This document shows, one piece after another, positions 44,282-56,722 of a stretch of DNA of 64,000 nt (the first letter of the stretch is position 1; every line of letters begins with the position of its first letter). Origin of the DNA: Macrolepiota albuminosa (lineage: Eukaryota; Basidiomycota; Agaricomycetes; Agaricales; Agaricaceae); NCBI GenBank assembly GCA_027475525.1, contig JAMWFC010000062.1, forward strand, positions 186,001-250,000. Direction: 5' to 3'. The notes beneath the pieces were generated by a model. It had not been told where the DNA came from, did no database searches, and saw nothing but the letters and a program-made list of their open reading frames with translations. The translations under genes and the position numbers were made by a program.

Positions 44282-44705
44282 CTAGCAATCACGGCATGCC
44301 CTGGAAAACAAAGCTGGCCAGTCTTGCTTTCCATAGGATTGAAAACTTGGAATTTGTTAAAGCCGCGGGAAGATTTTCTGATCCAGTTTGAGAAGGTACT
44401 TAGCAAATCGTGGCCCACTTCCTCAATGCGCTTCACCTGTGTCATTCTGTTATCTGAATAATGGCTCAGGGGTTCTACAATGTAGTCTGGCCAGTCCTGG
44501 TAGTTTTTATTCGACATGCTACCACTACAATCAGATCACTCAATCCTCATGATTAAGTGACTCTGCATTAAATTGACAGGCCTTATCCAAGTCTCCCTCT
44601 TTGAACCTGTCTTTCGCAATAGTCCTTACGCTACGCGTTTGCCTCCGGTCCACTCGACATAGTTGAGCTCACGATACCTCTGTTCTGATTACACACGCAT
44701 TTAGC
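44282..44705. other. Spacer between repeat island and ATG7
   Basis: A minus-strand frame (44278-44517) ends with a stretch shared with 32567-32600 (MESKTGQLCF in both), probably a fragment of an unidentified dispersed element. Confidence 0.35.
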
Positions 44706-47239
44706 TCAGAAATCCTCATCCTCATCCCAATCAACCTTTTCTAACGCTTCTTCACCCTCATCGTAAAGTTTATCCAAACCGGTCAGTTGAGGTAGGTATT
44801 TGGTATCATTGAAAGCCTTTAGCATCATCTCGAAGCCGGCCTTCTCGTATTCCCGTAAAACCTGTAATTAGAAGGTCGATTCTGCAACATCACAACAAAA
44901 AACCGATTAAAACTTACAATTTCACTACATCCAGTGCAACGGTCATACGCTGCACCGACAATGGGGACGTTCCTAAACTGTGCTAGGAATCCCCGTAATT
45001 GGTGCGGAACAGCTCCGAGGACACTGCCTTGGCTCTCTTCGCTATGCGACGCGGGGTCCTGATTGGCCGGAGGGGCAGGAGCGTGGAGGCTGAGCATACC
45101 ATTTGGTGACTGATCAGTCAATCTAATGATGTGTACACATACCCTTCAGGATGCTGTAGTAGAGAAGCGAGCAATTCAACGGCCGTAGACGCTGCTATTG
45201 GTGCGAGCCCTGGTCGTGTCACTGTGCACATTTGATCTAGCGTGCGATCTGTCAGAGACTAGGTTGCGTCAAATGATCGCCTGAGAATAAGTAAGAAAAA
45301 TCCGCACGTCAGATGGGGCGACTATATCGTTGCAATAGTAACAGCCTAAGCGTGCTCCAGTAGGCGATACAGCGCTCGCGCGAGCACCGTGACGCATCAC
45401 GAGGAAGGTATCAAAACCCAAAGCAGCGTTGATAACAATCTGTCCCGTAAATATAGATTAGATCTATCCGCCAATAACAATTCATTGGCAAATACATTAC
45501 CTTGCCTTTCGCCGCGCTAATTACTGTAGGTAGCCACCTACTTTCGCGGGAGTCCATGAGGAGGAAAACAGCATCGTGTTCGTCTATGAGTGCCTCAAGC
45601 TTCTCCACATCTGCTTTTACTTTGTTGACCTCAGATGCAGGCACAGGATGGCCGGGCATTGGTATCGAAAGTGAAACACCAGATGAGTTCTGACTTTGAC
45701 ATCAAAACTGAGGAATAAGAACGATCAAATGAAGGCTCACAATTCCAGGAAAGATTCTCTTCAGATGTACAGCTGCGCATTCAGCTTTCGGCTTTCCGCC
45801 TTCAAGGCAGTCTTCGAACTCAAAGAGGGGCTGACGAACTGGATTGGAGAAGGAAACACGCGCAGAGTCAACAAACGTGATCCTTCTAACACCCCATCCC
45901 TGTAAACCACACGAGCTTAGCGTGGGATCGCTAAAACTGTTGAGGATATACCATCAAAGTCCGTGCCACATAGCATCCCAGTGTTCCAGCACCAAGCAGA
46001 AGACAGCTGGTTGCAGAAATCTTATCTAGATCCAAGGATGGCAATATTCGCCAACGCATTAGCTTAAGGTTAAGATCCACAGCCTGATCTGCGAGCCTGA
46101 AGTTCCAAGTCAATCTTAACGATATGTGGCGATAACTACAATTACCTCGCGGGATCCATCATAGGCGCTAGGTCCGCCAACCGAGGTCCTAGCTTTCCTT
46201 GAGGGTTCTTTTCCCATCCAACGGCGCCTGGCCGTTCATGGCTATTGGTTGGTGCACTGCCGATTCCTACAACTCCGAAGCGACTTTTCCAAGACGAGGA
46301 AGGGATCTCAGCATCACGCCAGCACAGGACGCGCACGCTCGACGTTGATTCAGGGTACAGTGCACGGAGATAAGCAAGGAGGTTGCGTAACGGCCAACCG
46401 GGGTTGGAAGCATTCGCCGAGGGATCAACGAAGGCTATCGTCCGAGATGAAGGTGGAGTTGATGCGAAGAAGGTAGAGTATTCTTCCACGGGAGCTATCG
46501 ACGCATCTTCGCGAAGGAGAAAGAAAGGAAGCGTAGTAGATCGAGTTTTCAATTGTTCATGAACCTTAGTGAGCTAGAAGTGTGTTAGCGCTAGGCCACA
46601 GACCAGATCGGGGAAGACTTGCAGTTTCAGAAGAGAACTCCTCAGAAGCACTCTTCCAGTCATCTGATATCTCCCATGCTGGCTTCGATACAAAGGCGGG
46701 GAATGCGAACCAGTAATAGTATTTATATTTCTTTAGATCAGCAAAAGTGATGACGAGGAAGTTGTTTAAACGCGAAGTGTCACGCGTCGCTATTATATGG
46801 TCCCAGATCTAAACTTAGATTATTAAAGCATAGCCTATTTCGAAATGAAGGATACATGCCTTTGTTGCCTCTTCATGAAATAAAGCTGTCTTGTCTGCAG
46901 CTTTGAACTCTTCTATAGTATTGTAATTCTTGAACACGCCCGATGTTATAATCGATCCTGACACAGCCCTTTACACGATTAATACCCCAACATGGTGACA
47001 TTTCGGCACACCCACTTGGATTCCTTATCAAATGACTCTGAACCCACGCTTAAATTGCATCCCAACGCGATCTCCTTGCCAGACTCCCGATCGGTGACTG
47101 ATCGCCCTACTGAGTATGAGCCGGTGATGGGAATGGCTGCATCTGAAAGCCGAAGCACGTCGATCTTGATATTCGTAAGTTCGTGCCAGAATGAAGGCTG
47201 CACTAGAGAGGAGAAAGGTGCGAACTGGACAATAGGCAT
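44706..47239 (-). CDS. ATG7: Autophagy E1-like activating enzyme Atg7 (multi-exon, apparently complete)
   Basis: Atg7 adenylates the ubiquitin-like proteins Atg8 and Atg12 and passes them as thioesters to Atg3 and Atg10 in the cytoplasm. The start [20 protein letters not shown] (47239) is the conserved Atg7 N-terminus. The middle has the Rossmann glycine loop [20 protein letters not shown] (about 45950) and [20 protein letters not shown]. Next come [28 protein letters not shown] with zinc-binding Cys, and [17 protein letters not shown] (about 45210), which carries the catalytic Cys. The C-terminus ([20 protein letters not shown], then DWDEDEDF at 44706) matches the family ending, with the second zinc Cys pair. 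About ten short introns interrupt the gene, and I saw no lesion. An in-frame ATG at 47272 is a less likely start. Confidence 0.95.
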
Positions 47240-48384
47240 GGTGGCAGAAATGGAAGGCAGCTTTATCTCCATCCGTCAAACGTCACTGTATCTAATCCTA
47301 ATCTTATCTTCTCGGTCATTGCAATTGAGTCCAGAATTTACCGAGCCCCCATTTGACCGAAATCAATCACTTGACTAACGTTATGATTACCACTGTAATG
47401 AGCATCATGCTATTCCCGATGATATAGTACAGATAGTACGGGGAAAAGCGTATTTTCAATTCTATTGCCCACGAAATGGATAGCTCTGATACCAAGCTCA
47501 TGAATCGCAGTAAGCAGAAGCAGGAAACAGATCATGAGCATAAATGCCAACATCAAAATTCTCAAATGCGAATGAGCACCGCACTCAGCTGTCTGAATTT
47601 AGGGTACACCAGCCCGACAATCAAGTAGGAGGTGACAGTGGCTGGTATGGGTGGTGGTACTTTGGTGATGTGACGAACCTCGGGATTGGGAGAAGAATTA
47701 TCGATCTCGTAATGTTCGAGGCTGCAAAAGGAGGAATCAATTTCGACATGTGAAGCCAGAACGACGTTTTCAATTCAAATTTGGGAGGCAGTCGATGATT
47801 GTGCATCGTTCCGTCCGTAAAGTCGGAATGAAGTGCCAGTTTTCAATAAAGAGCGACTCGATGTCAAGGTTTTCGCTGGAGGATGCCGTATCTTTCCCTT
47901 CGTCTATTAATGGGCTTCCGTGGGGAGTTTTTGATCTCAGAGGAACTGATCTGAAAAGTATGTTTTCATCTACAGAAAAGACGATGAAAATTACGTTGCT
48001 TCCCTGAGGTTTGGCCCTTTCTATCGCTTTGTGAAAACTTTTTTCCGATAGTTGATTCTCTTTCTCATTTTTAATGCAATTATTATTGTGGAGAACTAGA
48101 TTCTCAGTTTCACGAGGGAAATTTGACGGAAGTGGGGAGTCAGAGTACATCCAATCAGTTCCAGAGAATACAATAGGTGGGGACAAGTGGATAAAGAGGG
48201 AATGTCTTGTATTGGAAGTTGCGAAGAGGTATGGTCTTATACTCAACAAAAAATGGAGTGCCATCGAAAGTTGTAGTCGCTGTAGGCATAGTCGCAGTCA
48301 AGCATCGACATTGCAGAGGAACTACAATACATCAATAGCTTTTCCCAGTCCTTTAGGAAGAAAATGATGGTGAAAATGGAAGGT
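47240..48384. other. Region between ATG7 and the membrane-protein gene
   Basis: Should hold the ATG7 promoter. A 164-codon minus-strand frame (47770-48264) begins MALHFLLSIRPYLF and has a Ser/Lys/Asp-rich rest without known motifs. It lies directly 3' of the membrane-protein gene and could be an extra cytoplasmic exon of it or an independent gene. Confidence 0.35.
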
Positions 48385-49722
48385 CTACATTGCAAGGGGA
48401 GGGCGACCATCCCGATTGCCATCTTTCGATACTCTACCTTTCTTGCGTCCTGTTAATTAGACCTGATATTTAGTGATGAAAAACGATTGAGTTTCTTTTG
48501 GACACATACTAAGACGATAACGAAGCCAAAATAGAAGAACACCAATAATAACGAGAAGACCACCAACAACACCACCAACTGACGCTCCGATAATTACAGA
48601 TTTTGAGCTCTGATTACTCTTTGTATACCCCCATGTTTCAGCGTTTGTTGAATTTGGCAAGGACCAATCAGGTTTTTCGGGTATCTTAACACTAGACGAG
48701 AAAGGGGGACTTAATTGCCCTGGCGTGCTATCGTCACGTAGAATGTCCGGGCCGGGTTTAGAGATTATGTAGTCCAAGACGAATGTGATCCCGTTGACTT
48801 CCAGGACGTCAATATGTAACGTATGCGAAGTTAAAGGAAGAGTGGTGAGCCCAAACCAGAGGAAATTAGGCTGAGGTACTGTTCCGGGGGAATACGTTCT
48901 TTTTGTTTCAGATCCATCGATATTAAACGCGACTGTCAGGCTAACGTCATCAGTATAGGAGCCCTCGAGAGTTCCATAGACAAAGACCGCAGTCCCTATT
49001 GTGATTAGCCGTGAGCTTGAGTCTCAGCACTGGAGATCTATACTGACCAATAAAATTGTAAATCGCTGATGTTTTCACCAATGGAGTTACGGATACGGCA
49101 CGATGAATGGTTCCAAGATGTGGTTCGGAAAAGACGTATTCCTCAGAAGAAGGGAGTGGATAAACTGAGCCTGAGCTCTCGTTGGCAGGACGATAATCCC
49201 ATTGACCAGTGTATTCAATGACACCGCCGGCATCATCCTGAATAACCACATCTGTATTCCAGAATGACTCGTGGGGTTTTAATATAGTTATATAATCAAG
49301 AGAATACTGAGGGGGGAAATTGGTGACGGAAATGGTATGATAACCATCTGCGACTGAAGCTGAAAACAATCTCTTTAGCACCTGAAGCGGGCGTCGCCTC
49401 CACTCTCCGAAGGAGGAAGGAGCATTGGATGACCACTCTTCTTTGTCAAGGCTTATAGTAACATAGGAGGGAAGATTTGGCGGATCAAAAGGCGACACGA
49501 CAACGTAAATATCGACGAGACTTCCTGTCCCAAAAATGAGAGCAACTTGTAAGAAATGGCGAGTAAAAACATACCATTAAAAGTGAAGCTGAAAGATGTC
49601 AAGTCCTTGGTATTGTTCGCACGACTCACAGACCCTCCTAGCGTCCCTCGCCCCGTCGGAATCGTTACCCAGTCAGGCGCATCCAACTCCTCACTGGTAT
49701 TGTCGATGAGAATGGTAGTCAT
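48385..49722 (-). CDS. Single-pass transmembrane surface protein, paralogue 1 (391 aa, 4 exons)
   Basis: Member of an agaricomycete family of type-I-like membrane proteins of unknown role. Exons are 49722-49575, 49524-49048, 48995-48510 and 48449-48385, exactly 392 codons. The extracellular part has two similar beta-rich regions (DNTSEELDAPDWVTIP and later GTAVFVYGTLEG with SHTLHIDVLE), like the paired carbohydrate-binding-like modules of this family. The membrane anchor is ASVGGVVGGLLVIIGVLLFW followed by basic RYR; the short cytoplasmic tail is RKKGRVSKDGNRDG. No signal peptide is visible at the N-terminus, as in the paralogue, so membrane insertion may use the anchor alone. The gene at 59651-60989 has the same exon plan, including a last exon of 65 bp, in the opposite orientation. 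Confidence 0.8.
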
Positions 49723-51019
49723 GGATTTTTGTAAATGGAGGCGAAATAAATATATCTAGCAGAAATATAGCCGGACAGCCACAGATTCGAGGTACCAGTC
49801 GTCTCCATCTGTTGATCAGCTGATCAAACAAGATGTCCAGTTATTCCACCACAAGTTTCGAAGGCCTTGTTGAGGAAGTCATAATGAGTAACCCATAACT
49901 TTAAAGAGTATCTTGTAACGTACTCTAATAGACCTAGAACTCTAAGCATCAAAGCGACGCTCAAAGTTGCGGAGTGTCTTAATGTGGCGGGAGAACATTA
50001 GTCTCCAAGAGCATCAAGATGGACCTGCAAAGTTAGGCTTGACTCAAACGCCGAATAGTCTGTTGGAAGAATTCGTCAAAAATTGACCAAGATCAATTGA
50101 TTTTGAATTAGATGATGAGCCTAGTGGAGGTCGAGTACACCTCTTGCACAGTGTCGCCGTCAATTTGGCCCTTACCTACAACATACATCCACCACGCTGT
50201 GACCAGGGTCACCTGAACGGTAAGCGTATCATGTCGTTTAGTATGTGTCAAGGCCCACCGTCACAAACAGGTCGAAATTCATATGATTGATGCGCATGTT
50301 GACTTCGGCAGCCAGTCGCAGTAAGTAAACCCATTCAAAGAACTTCTCCATGGCATGTCTAGGGACGTTATAGGCACGCTGCGGGCTCTCCAAGGTAATT
50401 GTTGGCGGTGACGATGGTTGAAATGGGCGAGATAGATGAGTGGCCGGTATGGGCTACGTGTCTCTTCTTTGTATTTAGTTCCACTACTGGAGGAGTTGGG
50501 GAGTGGGAAGAGGAAGTTGATGTAGGTTGATGCGCGTGCATCCCCGATCATGATTATGTCCGGTGTGGATGACCAGAGGTTGGGGCGAAAATGTCTATTT
50601 TGTGGGCGCAGTCCGAACAGCGCACAGGAGCATTTGAATGAAGTTGATAAGGATCGAGTCCAAGTATACTAATTGAGAAGCGCTATAAACTTACCCATAT
50701 ATATCCGTACGTTCATCGTTCACTCAGTATCCTAGTGGAAATTTTTTGTTCGTTGTAAGCCGCCCGATTGCTATAACAGCGAACACAAAAAGAACAACCG
50801 CGCAAAGTCGCTTGCTTCGGAGTTTGTCCGTCAGTCTGATTTCCATCAGGGAATTTGCCAAACATAGAGAAGGATTGGCTATTGCGTCTCGTTAGAAGTA
50901 GTACCGTCATAAGAAGCAGAAAATCACAAACATCGCAAGGGTAAGTCCATTTTCAATAACCAGACATGCACTAATTCTTAACGTCCTCAGGTTTTATTTC
51001 ATTGAGCATGCGAACACGA
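49723..51019. other. Intergenic region
   Basis: Upstream region of the membrane-protein gene. Short frames (for example 50279-50551 minus) show no recognisable motifs. Confidence 0.35.
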
Positions 51020-51670
51020 TAGCAAAGACTGGTATATCGGAATGACAGCGATAATAGGAATAGCACTAATGGCAACAACAACTTCTGATGCTCCACTAGT
51101 TGTGTATTTCGAAACGGGAGAAGGGGCAGTCTTTGTCTGGCCCCATGCTTTGCGGTTTCGAGGACCGATTAGACTTCAATGGTATTCTACAAGGGGTCAA
51201 GTTACCCTGAACGGTGAGCAAACGGAGTAAGCAGTATATAATTCAAGACTAAATCGATTCCGTTGCAATTGAGTTCCACAACATCCAGGACATCAATTGT
51301 TATTGCAGAGTGGGCAAAGTCCGCCTGCGTTGTGCTGATGGAAAATATTCCCGTCGCATCTCATCATTCAAGACTAATGCGCTTGTCAATCTTTCATTGC
51401 TAGTTTGAGAGCTAACAAGGATCCCGTAGATGAGAACAGATGTCCCTGTAGTAAATTATATAGATAGACCGCGAAATTGATAGTTATGACGGCTGCATGG
51501 GTTGTGAACCATGTCTTGCTACTTGGTCAGTTTGAACTTGCATATTAGAAGGAAGAAGGACCAACACATGTCCTGCTTCCACCATCAAAAATCAGCCTAA
51601 CAATGGAAGGAATGTTCGGCGAGTAAAATTCAGTTAACCATAAAAAATCGAGATACCGTCGTGTCAATCA
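51020..51670 (-). pseudogene. Relic of the single-pass membrane-protein family
   Basis: Minus-strand sequence matches the family in order but not in one frame: a stretch like the DGGSQ..ASSTDQVARHW region near 51590-51510, GTSVLIYGILV near 51440 (GTAVFAYGILEG in the intact copy), HSAITIDVLDV near 51300, and an anchor-like VVVAISAIPIIAVIPIY near 51050. Frames change between these blocks and coding capacity is lost. It lies between the two intact paralogues. Confidence 0.65.
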
Positions 51671-52033
51671 TCATCAGCTGACCACTAGAACAGCGTTTCT
51701 TGATTCAGCAGGATAGTTTGGCTTTGTGGGACTTCGCTCAAAAACTTGTATTCGCAAATATCCTGACGCTTTAAAGTACGCGTCTTAGGCATCCAACTGG
51801 ACAATCTTGTCAAATAGCCACCGAAATGAGTTCTAATTACCACCATATTCGAGTCTGAAACCAGTAAAATACATACTAGTAATTGCAGTCAACACGTAGT
51901 ATACCGTCTCTATGTACATCCAAATAGTTAACGCACAATAGATCACGAACACCTATGAGAGAACTTTATCAAATACTCATACATCCACAAATAACTAAAA
52001 CAAATAAGAATAACCTCCACCCACTTCCACAAC
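51671..52033. other. Intergenic, no supported feature
   Basis: Short spacer between the membrane-protein relic and the 3' end of the kinetochore gene; nothing recognisable. Confidence 0.35.
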
Positions 52034-54504
52034 CTACCTCCCAGGCGTCGTCCCCCTCCTCGGCGTCCCAGGCATCTTCCTCGGTGTCAACCCACCTCCA
52101 CTCCCCACCGGCACCTCCGTGATCTTCCTCTCACTCGCATCCCCAGCCCTCTGCGCCTCCCTCACCGCCCTCCTCGCCGCATCACCCACCTGCGCCGGCG
52201 GCCGCGCCGCGTCGACCCGCGCGAGCGCGCGCAGCAGCGCGAGGGCTTCATCTGCTTCTTCCCTGTCTTTCATCCCATCGCCCACTCTTCCACCCGCACC
52301 CGCCTCGAGGTACCGCCCAAAGACACTCGCCGGTGTGTCACCAGCAGCAGCAGCAGAAGCAGACGTCCCCACACCCGACGACCCCGAACGACGGGCGTCC
52401 AAAGCCCGCGCAAGAACCCCGAACCGCATATCAAGCGCCATCTGCGCAACCTCCGTTGTCTGCCTCGCCTGGTTCGCCATCATGTGCAACATATCCAACT
52501 TAAACTCCACCTCCCCCATCCGCTGACGGAAAATCTTCTCCGCCGCCTCCTCCGCCTCCGCCTCCTTCCTCTCGGCGTCCTCCTCGATTTCCATGTCGAT
52601 ATCGACACCGTACCCCTGCGAAGACGTAGGCAAAAGCCGAGAATCCGGGTCCATGCCCTTCCCTGTGCTGGTGCTCGGCCCCGCACCAGGCGTCTCCTCC
52701 AGATGCTCGGGCCCCACATCTTTCCGCCGCCGCGACCTCGCAAACAACTTCCGCACCATCCTGTACCCAGCCCTAGAACTCGGCAACAAATCCTCTTCGC
52801 GCAACTCCTCGAGACTCAGCGCGCGTTGTTTGCCTTGCGCCTTAGCGGAAGCTGAACCTGTCCCGACACCAGAATTTGACTCGCTGCCTGGTACTGGTGT
52901 TGGTGCTGAGGTGCTAGGGGCGGGGATACCTAGATCTGCGCGTCGTTTCTCAATTGCGGATCTGATGCGCCGGGCGGAGGCTTCGTATGCGGAAGAGACT
53001 TTTTTCCACCCTTCTTCTTCTTCTTCCGCGCTTTTAGATGCAGGAAAATCCGACTTAGAATACAAAGCTTGAGTGTGCAAGTATAGACTGGCTCACCTAC
53101 GAATATCCCGACTGTATACTCCTTCCCATGTCCGATTCGTCACGTTCTGCTTGTTCTCTGCCAATTTTGCGTTCGCATTGGTTCCAGAGTCCGCGTTCAC
53201 GTCTCCGGGTTCCTTGAAGAGATCTATACGTCGTTCAGCAAGCTTACGCACGATATCTTCTTGTATTGCTCTGAGTACTACCTCGGCTTCTGGTGAGAGC
53301 TTCGGTAGAGGTGGCTTCGAGGATGATGTTGAAGCTGAGGAAGGTGACGACGAAGAGGCGTTCGATGCCACACGGGCAGAACACCATATGAGAAGCTGCC
53401 GAATACGCTCAGAATCCGGGAGGTCCGAGTCAATATGTTTATAGAACATAGAATCCGCGACAGAGCTGTGTGGTTGTGCTACGGCGCATCAGACAGCGAA
53501 AAACAAAGTAACAAAAAACTCACTGATGATACCAGTAGCCTCAAACGAACTGCTTATCCTCTTTCCTCTTCCCACTGAACTCTTCCGTCGTGCAGAACCC
53601 GGCGCACTCTGACCAGGTTTCCGCGGCGGCGTCACCGGGTCGACCGCCATATCCCCGCCTGTACCGATTTCTGGACCTCCAGAAGACACAGCAACCATCG
53701 CCCCAGCACGTAAGCGCTTATTCCGCAGAATCTGCGATGTCTCGTCCTCCTCTGAATGTAGAGGGGCTGACACGTCAATAAACCTCTCCGTCCCTCGACG
53801 CGTCCCCTGTCCACTGCCATTATTCGTGGGCCTAGACACGCTTTGGGCGGAAACTCGATACTTTGAATTTTGACTATGACTGGAGCTAGAGGCCTTGGGC
53901 GTTTGTGGAGCTCGGGATAATCGACGTAAGTCTGCCGCTTCAGTATCCATGGCTCGTACGGCCGCGTCGAGAGCAGGATCAGCATCCGGGGTATTGTACC
54001 GCGTTAGTGTTGAGGGTTGGGTAGGGGGCATAAGAGATGATCTGGAAGTAGGTGGAGGCTTTATCGATGTGCTAGGGAGTGGTTGAGATTGTGGAGTTGG
54101 AGGTTGGGAGGACTTGAATTTCTTTGCGGGGGGGTTGGACGCAGCTGTGGGTGTAGGAAGAGACGAGGAAGGAGTAAATTGGGTGCGGACAATGAATAGG
54201 CCACCCGGCGCTTCTTCAGCGTTCGCAACTTGACGGTAGTGTCAGTTTTGTTGATTACAAGTAAAGGAGATAGACATACGTTTCCTCTTATTTGACGCGC
54301 CATTTTTTGACTGATAGGCACAAATTTCAGTCATATTACTCCAGCAGACAGTAGAAAGAGACGCACCTCGCGTTTAGCTTTCTTAGCTGCGTTTATCAAC
54401 GGATTGCTTGTCGCAGTCCTACTGTTCGTATTCATAACTCCGTCTGCGTTCGCCTTTGATTCGTCAGGAGCTTTGCGTTTACTCGTCGTGTTATTATGAA
54501 GCAT
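52034..54504 (-). CDS. DSN1: Mis13/Dsn1 kinetochore protein (multi-exon)
   Basis: Subunit of the Mis12/MIND complex, which links centromeric chromatin to the Ndc80 complex at the outer kinetochore. The gene starts at 54504 (MLHNNTTSKRKAPDE), has a Lys-rich exon (SKNGASNKRK), then a Ser/Thr/Pro-rich disordered region (54240-53560). The conserved Mis13 domain starts with GRGKRISSSFEATGII and continues after an intron with FYKHIDSDLPDSERIRQLLI and WCSARVA, then the VLRAIQEDIVRKLAERRIDL helix (about 53270). The C-terminal half (53080-52034) is helical and includes EFKLDMLHMMANQARQTTEV and a low-complexity Ala/Gly/Arg end (TPGR stop). Reading frames on the other strand at 52119-53072 are shadows of its high-GC C-terminal exon. 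Two ACGCGT motifs lie about 280-310 bp upstream. The Mis13 domain makes the call firm; exon ends near 54300 are approximate. Confidence 0.85.
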
Positions 54505-54779
54505 GAAACGTGCATGTACCTTTGTAGACTACAGCCCGCAGCGTTCGAGGGGAGAACGAAGCCCGTCGTCGCTGTCTGAGGTGATGGTGGAACCAATCAA
54601 CAAGCGGAGTTTCAATCCCGAAAGAGTGTTCCCACGTATTTGCGATCAACAGAATGGAAGGAAAGGCTGTCATGTCGTTTCAAATATTGCTTTACATGTT
54701 TTGTATCATCCTTGAGCTTGTTGGAACTCGCTCTGTGAGCAGAAATTCGTAGAAAAATTTATATTGCATAGTGCCAACA

Positions 54780-54820
54780 AAACGCGTCTTCACGTGGCTA
54801 ATTAACAAAAGACGCGTATT
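54780..54820 (-). promoter_or_regulatory. Paired ACGCGT and CACGTG upstream of the kinetochore gene
   Basis: ACGCGT at 54782-54787 and 54812-54817 (30 bp apart), with CACGTG at 54791-54796 between them. The same trio occurs upstream of the HMG-box-like gene. ACGCGT is the MBF (MCB) element of G1/S genes in other fungi, and CACGTG is an E-box; function here is inference. Confidence 0.4.
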
Positions 54821-54997
54821 CGTGTTTTTTTTATCAACCAAAGGTACAGGCTAGTAATTGCCTAACGATGCCTGTCATCTCAAAACGTTGTCTTCATACT
54901 ACTGGTAGTTTCGAAGACTCGAAAATTAATGAACCTTGCGGATATGAACTATGGGCCCATCGACTATAAGTTTCTCGACAGACTACCCACCTGCCGT

Positions 54998-55076
54998 GGC
55001 CTTGTAGTCTAGAGGTACGATACTTGCTTTGGGACTCAAGTTGCAAGTGGCCTGGGTTCGAATCCCAGCAAGGCCC
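54998..55076 (+). tRNA. tRNA-Pro (TGG anticodon) with a short intron
   Basis: The acceptor stem GGCCTTG pairs with CAAGGCC before the discriminator C. The D arm contains the A box (TAGTCTAGAGG) and the T arm CTGGG-TTCGAAT-CCCAG contains the B box. The anticodon stem CTTGC/GCAAG encloses TTTGGG followed by an intron of about 8 nt (actcaagt) after position 37, the standard place. The anticodon reads TGG, decoding proline CCA. A T-rich run ('cttctttttctct') 16 bp downstream suits RNA polymerase III termination. Confidence 0.9.
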
Positions 55077-55091
55077 GTCTGAACGCTTTGA

Positions 55092-55110
55092 ACTTCTTTT
55101 TCTCTATTTT
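55092..55110 (+). terminator. T-rich Pol III terminator of the tRNA
   Basis: 'cttctttttctct' lies just after the mature 3' end of tRNA-Pro, in the position where RNA polymerase III stops at T runs. Confidence 0.5.
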
Positions 55111-56560
55111 GTACGGGGCCAGGAGTATGTATGAATCATTCCCGTATTTTGCCATCGAAAGATCACGGTTCACACAGTTTGATGAGCTTATGTCCATTGT
55201 CTTGCGTCTTCTATTCGATCTGCTCGTATATAACATGATTGTAGGAATATCATAGGTTGAGAGTTTTTTGCCTTTCTTTTTTGCAAATCCCTATCGCCTG
55301 GAAATCCACTTAACAATGACGCGCCGTACATCTTAGCAAGATTCATCATGAGATGCTCAGCATGATGCTGTGCTTGTGCTCTCTGGTCATGATGTATCAA
55401 AGATGAAAATCTTTTTGATGTGCATGCACATGAAGGCCAATCATTGAGCTAGAAGCTATGCTTCAAAGATTTCAACCAAGAGATGACGAGCCCACGCAAC
55501 GAGAGATGTGACGAAGTCATTGGTCCTCAGTCACATCTGTGGGGATGAGTAAACAGTTGAAACAAACAATTGATGCAAGTGACTTAGTGACTAGAGTCTA
55601 GCTTCATCTATACGTCACTACTCAACTTCTGTTACTTGTTACTTGATTGATATCTACCTCCGCTAAATACATAGCTAAGGACAATACCTGTAAGGGTACG
55701 CCTCGGTAGACCTAGTAGATATTTTTGTTTTTATGTCCATACTAGTGCTTATCCTTATCCCCTCCCTGCATCACAATTTCCTTTTTTATCCGTCTTATCC
55801 CAGCATCTGGCGTTCTTCATGCACGATGCGAAAGTGCGCGTGTCCTCTCACACGATGTGGTCTCACGTCGATTGCGCCAGTGGATAGCTAATGAATGGTG
55901 TCGGTGGCATACTGGATGCTAGGTAGTGCGCTGGATGGATGGTTGGCAGTTTCTGGTGGTCATTTTCTCGGAAGGTGTGGATAGTGTGAGGGCGGTGGTT
56001 ATGATGAAGGGATCCGAGACCTCGCACGCAAGGTGCGGTAAAAAGGAATTGTGCCTAACGACGGCAATGGGCAGTCCTGTTTCTATCTCTTCTCCTCCCT
56101 TCAAGGATCATTCTTCTCTTCAAAAAACTCGGTGTCTCATCAATTCAAATAGCCCCATATAGTTTGTGTTCCCACACAAACTGCGGACCCTTGACCGACC
56201 GGCTTCAATGCATCATGATCATGAGTTCAAAGCTCCACTGTGTTTTTGTTTGTTGTGACATGTACAATCACTTGGACTCTCACCGGCAACCAGACCACAT
56301 GATTCTCGATAAATCGAACTTAATCCCATTATCTCGGAAACACTAGGTCGTCCTGTTCATCTCCGGTTCGAGGGATTGTTCATGGATTGTCTGTAGATTT
56401 TTCTCCCCAGAAGATGATGGTACTTTTTATCTACTATACCAGGCTTGGTCAAGTTAGTGTTCGTCATACTTCTATCTATATGTGCAGGATCCGCCTGGAT
56501 CCGCATGCTATGTCACATTGATGTTTTGATGAACGGGACGAGCTAACCTTTCCTCAGCCA
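55111..56560. other. Intergenic, no supported gene
   Basis: Several short frames overlap here without motifs. CpG is normal and no repeat is evident. Confidence 0.4.
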
Positions 56561-56722
56561 GTGTTGATTTGTAATGGTTTTTCTTGTGATATAACCAACC
56601 TACTCAAACAAAGCTTCCATCGCACTTTTCCGAAACAGTGTTTGACTCAAGGCAAGCTTATCGAAGATTCAGTGCCTCCATTCTATACTGAATCTGTGTA
56701 TGATAGAGTACCTGGACGCAAC

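Noticed and set aside
52119..53072. Long plus-strand frames opposite the kinetochore gene
   Set aside because: Antisense shadows of a GC-rich, low-complexity exon; no start context or domains.
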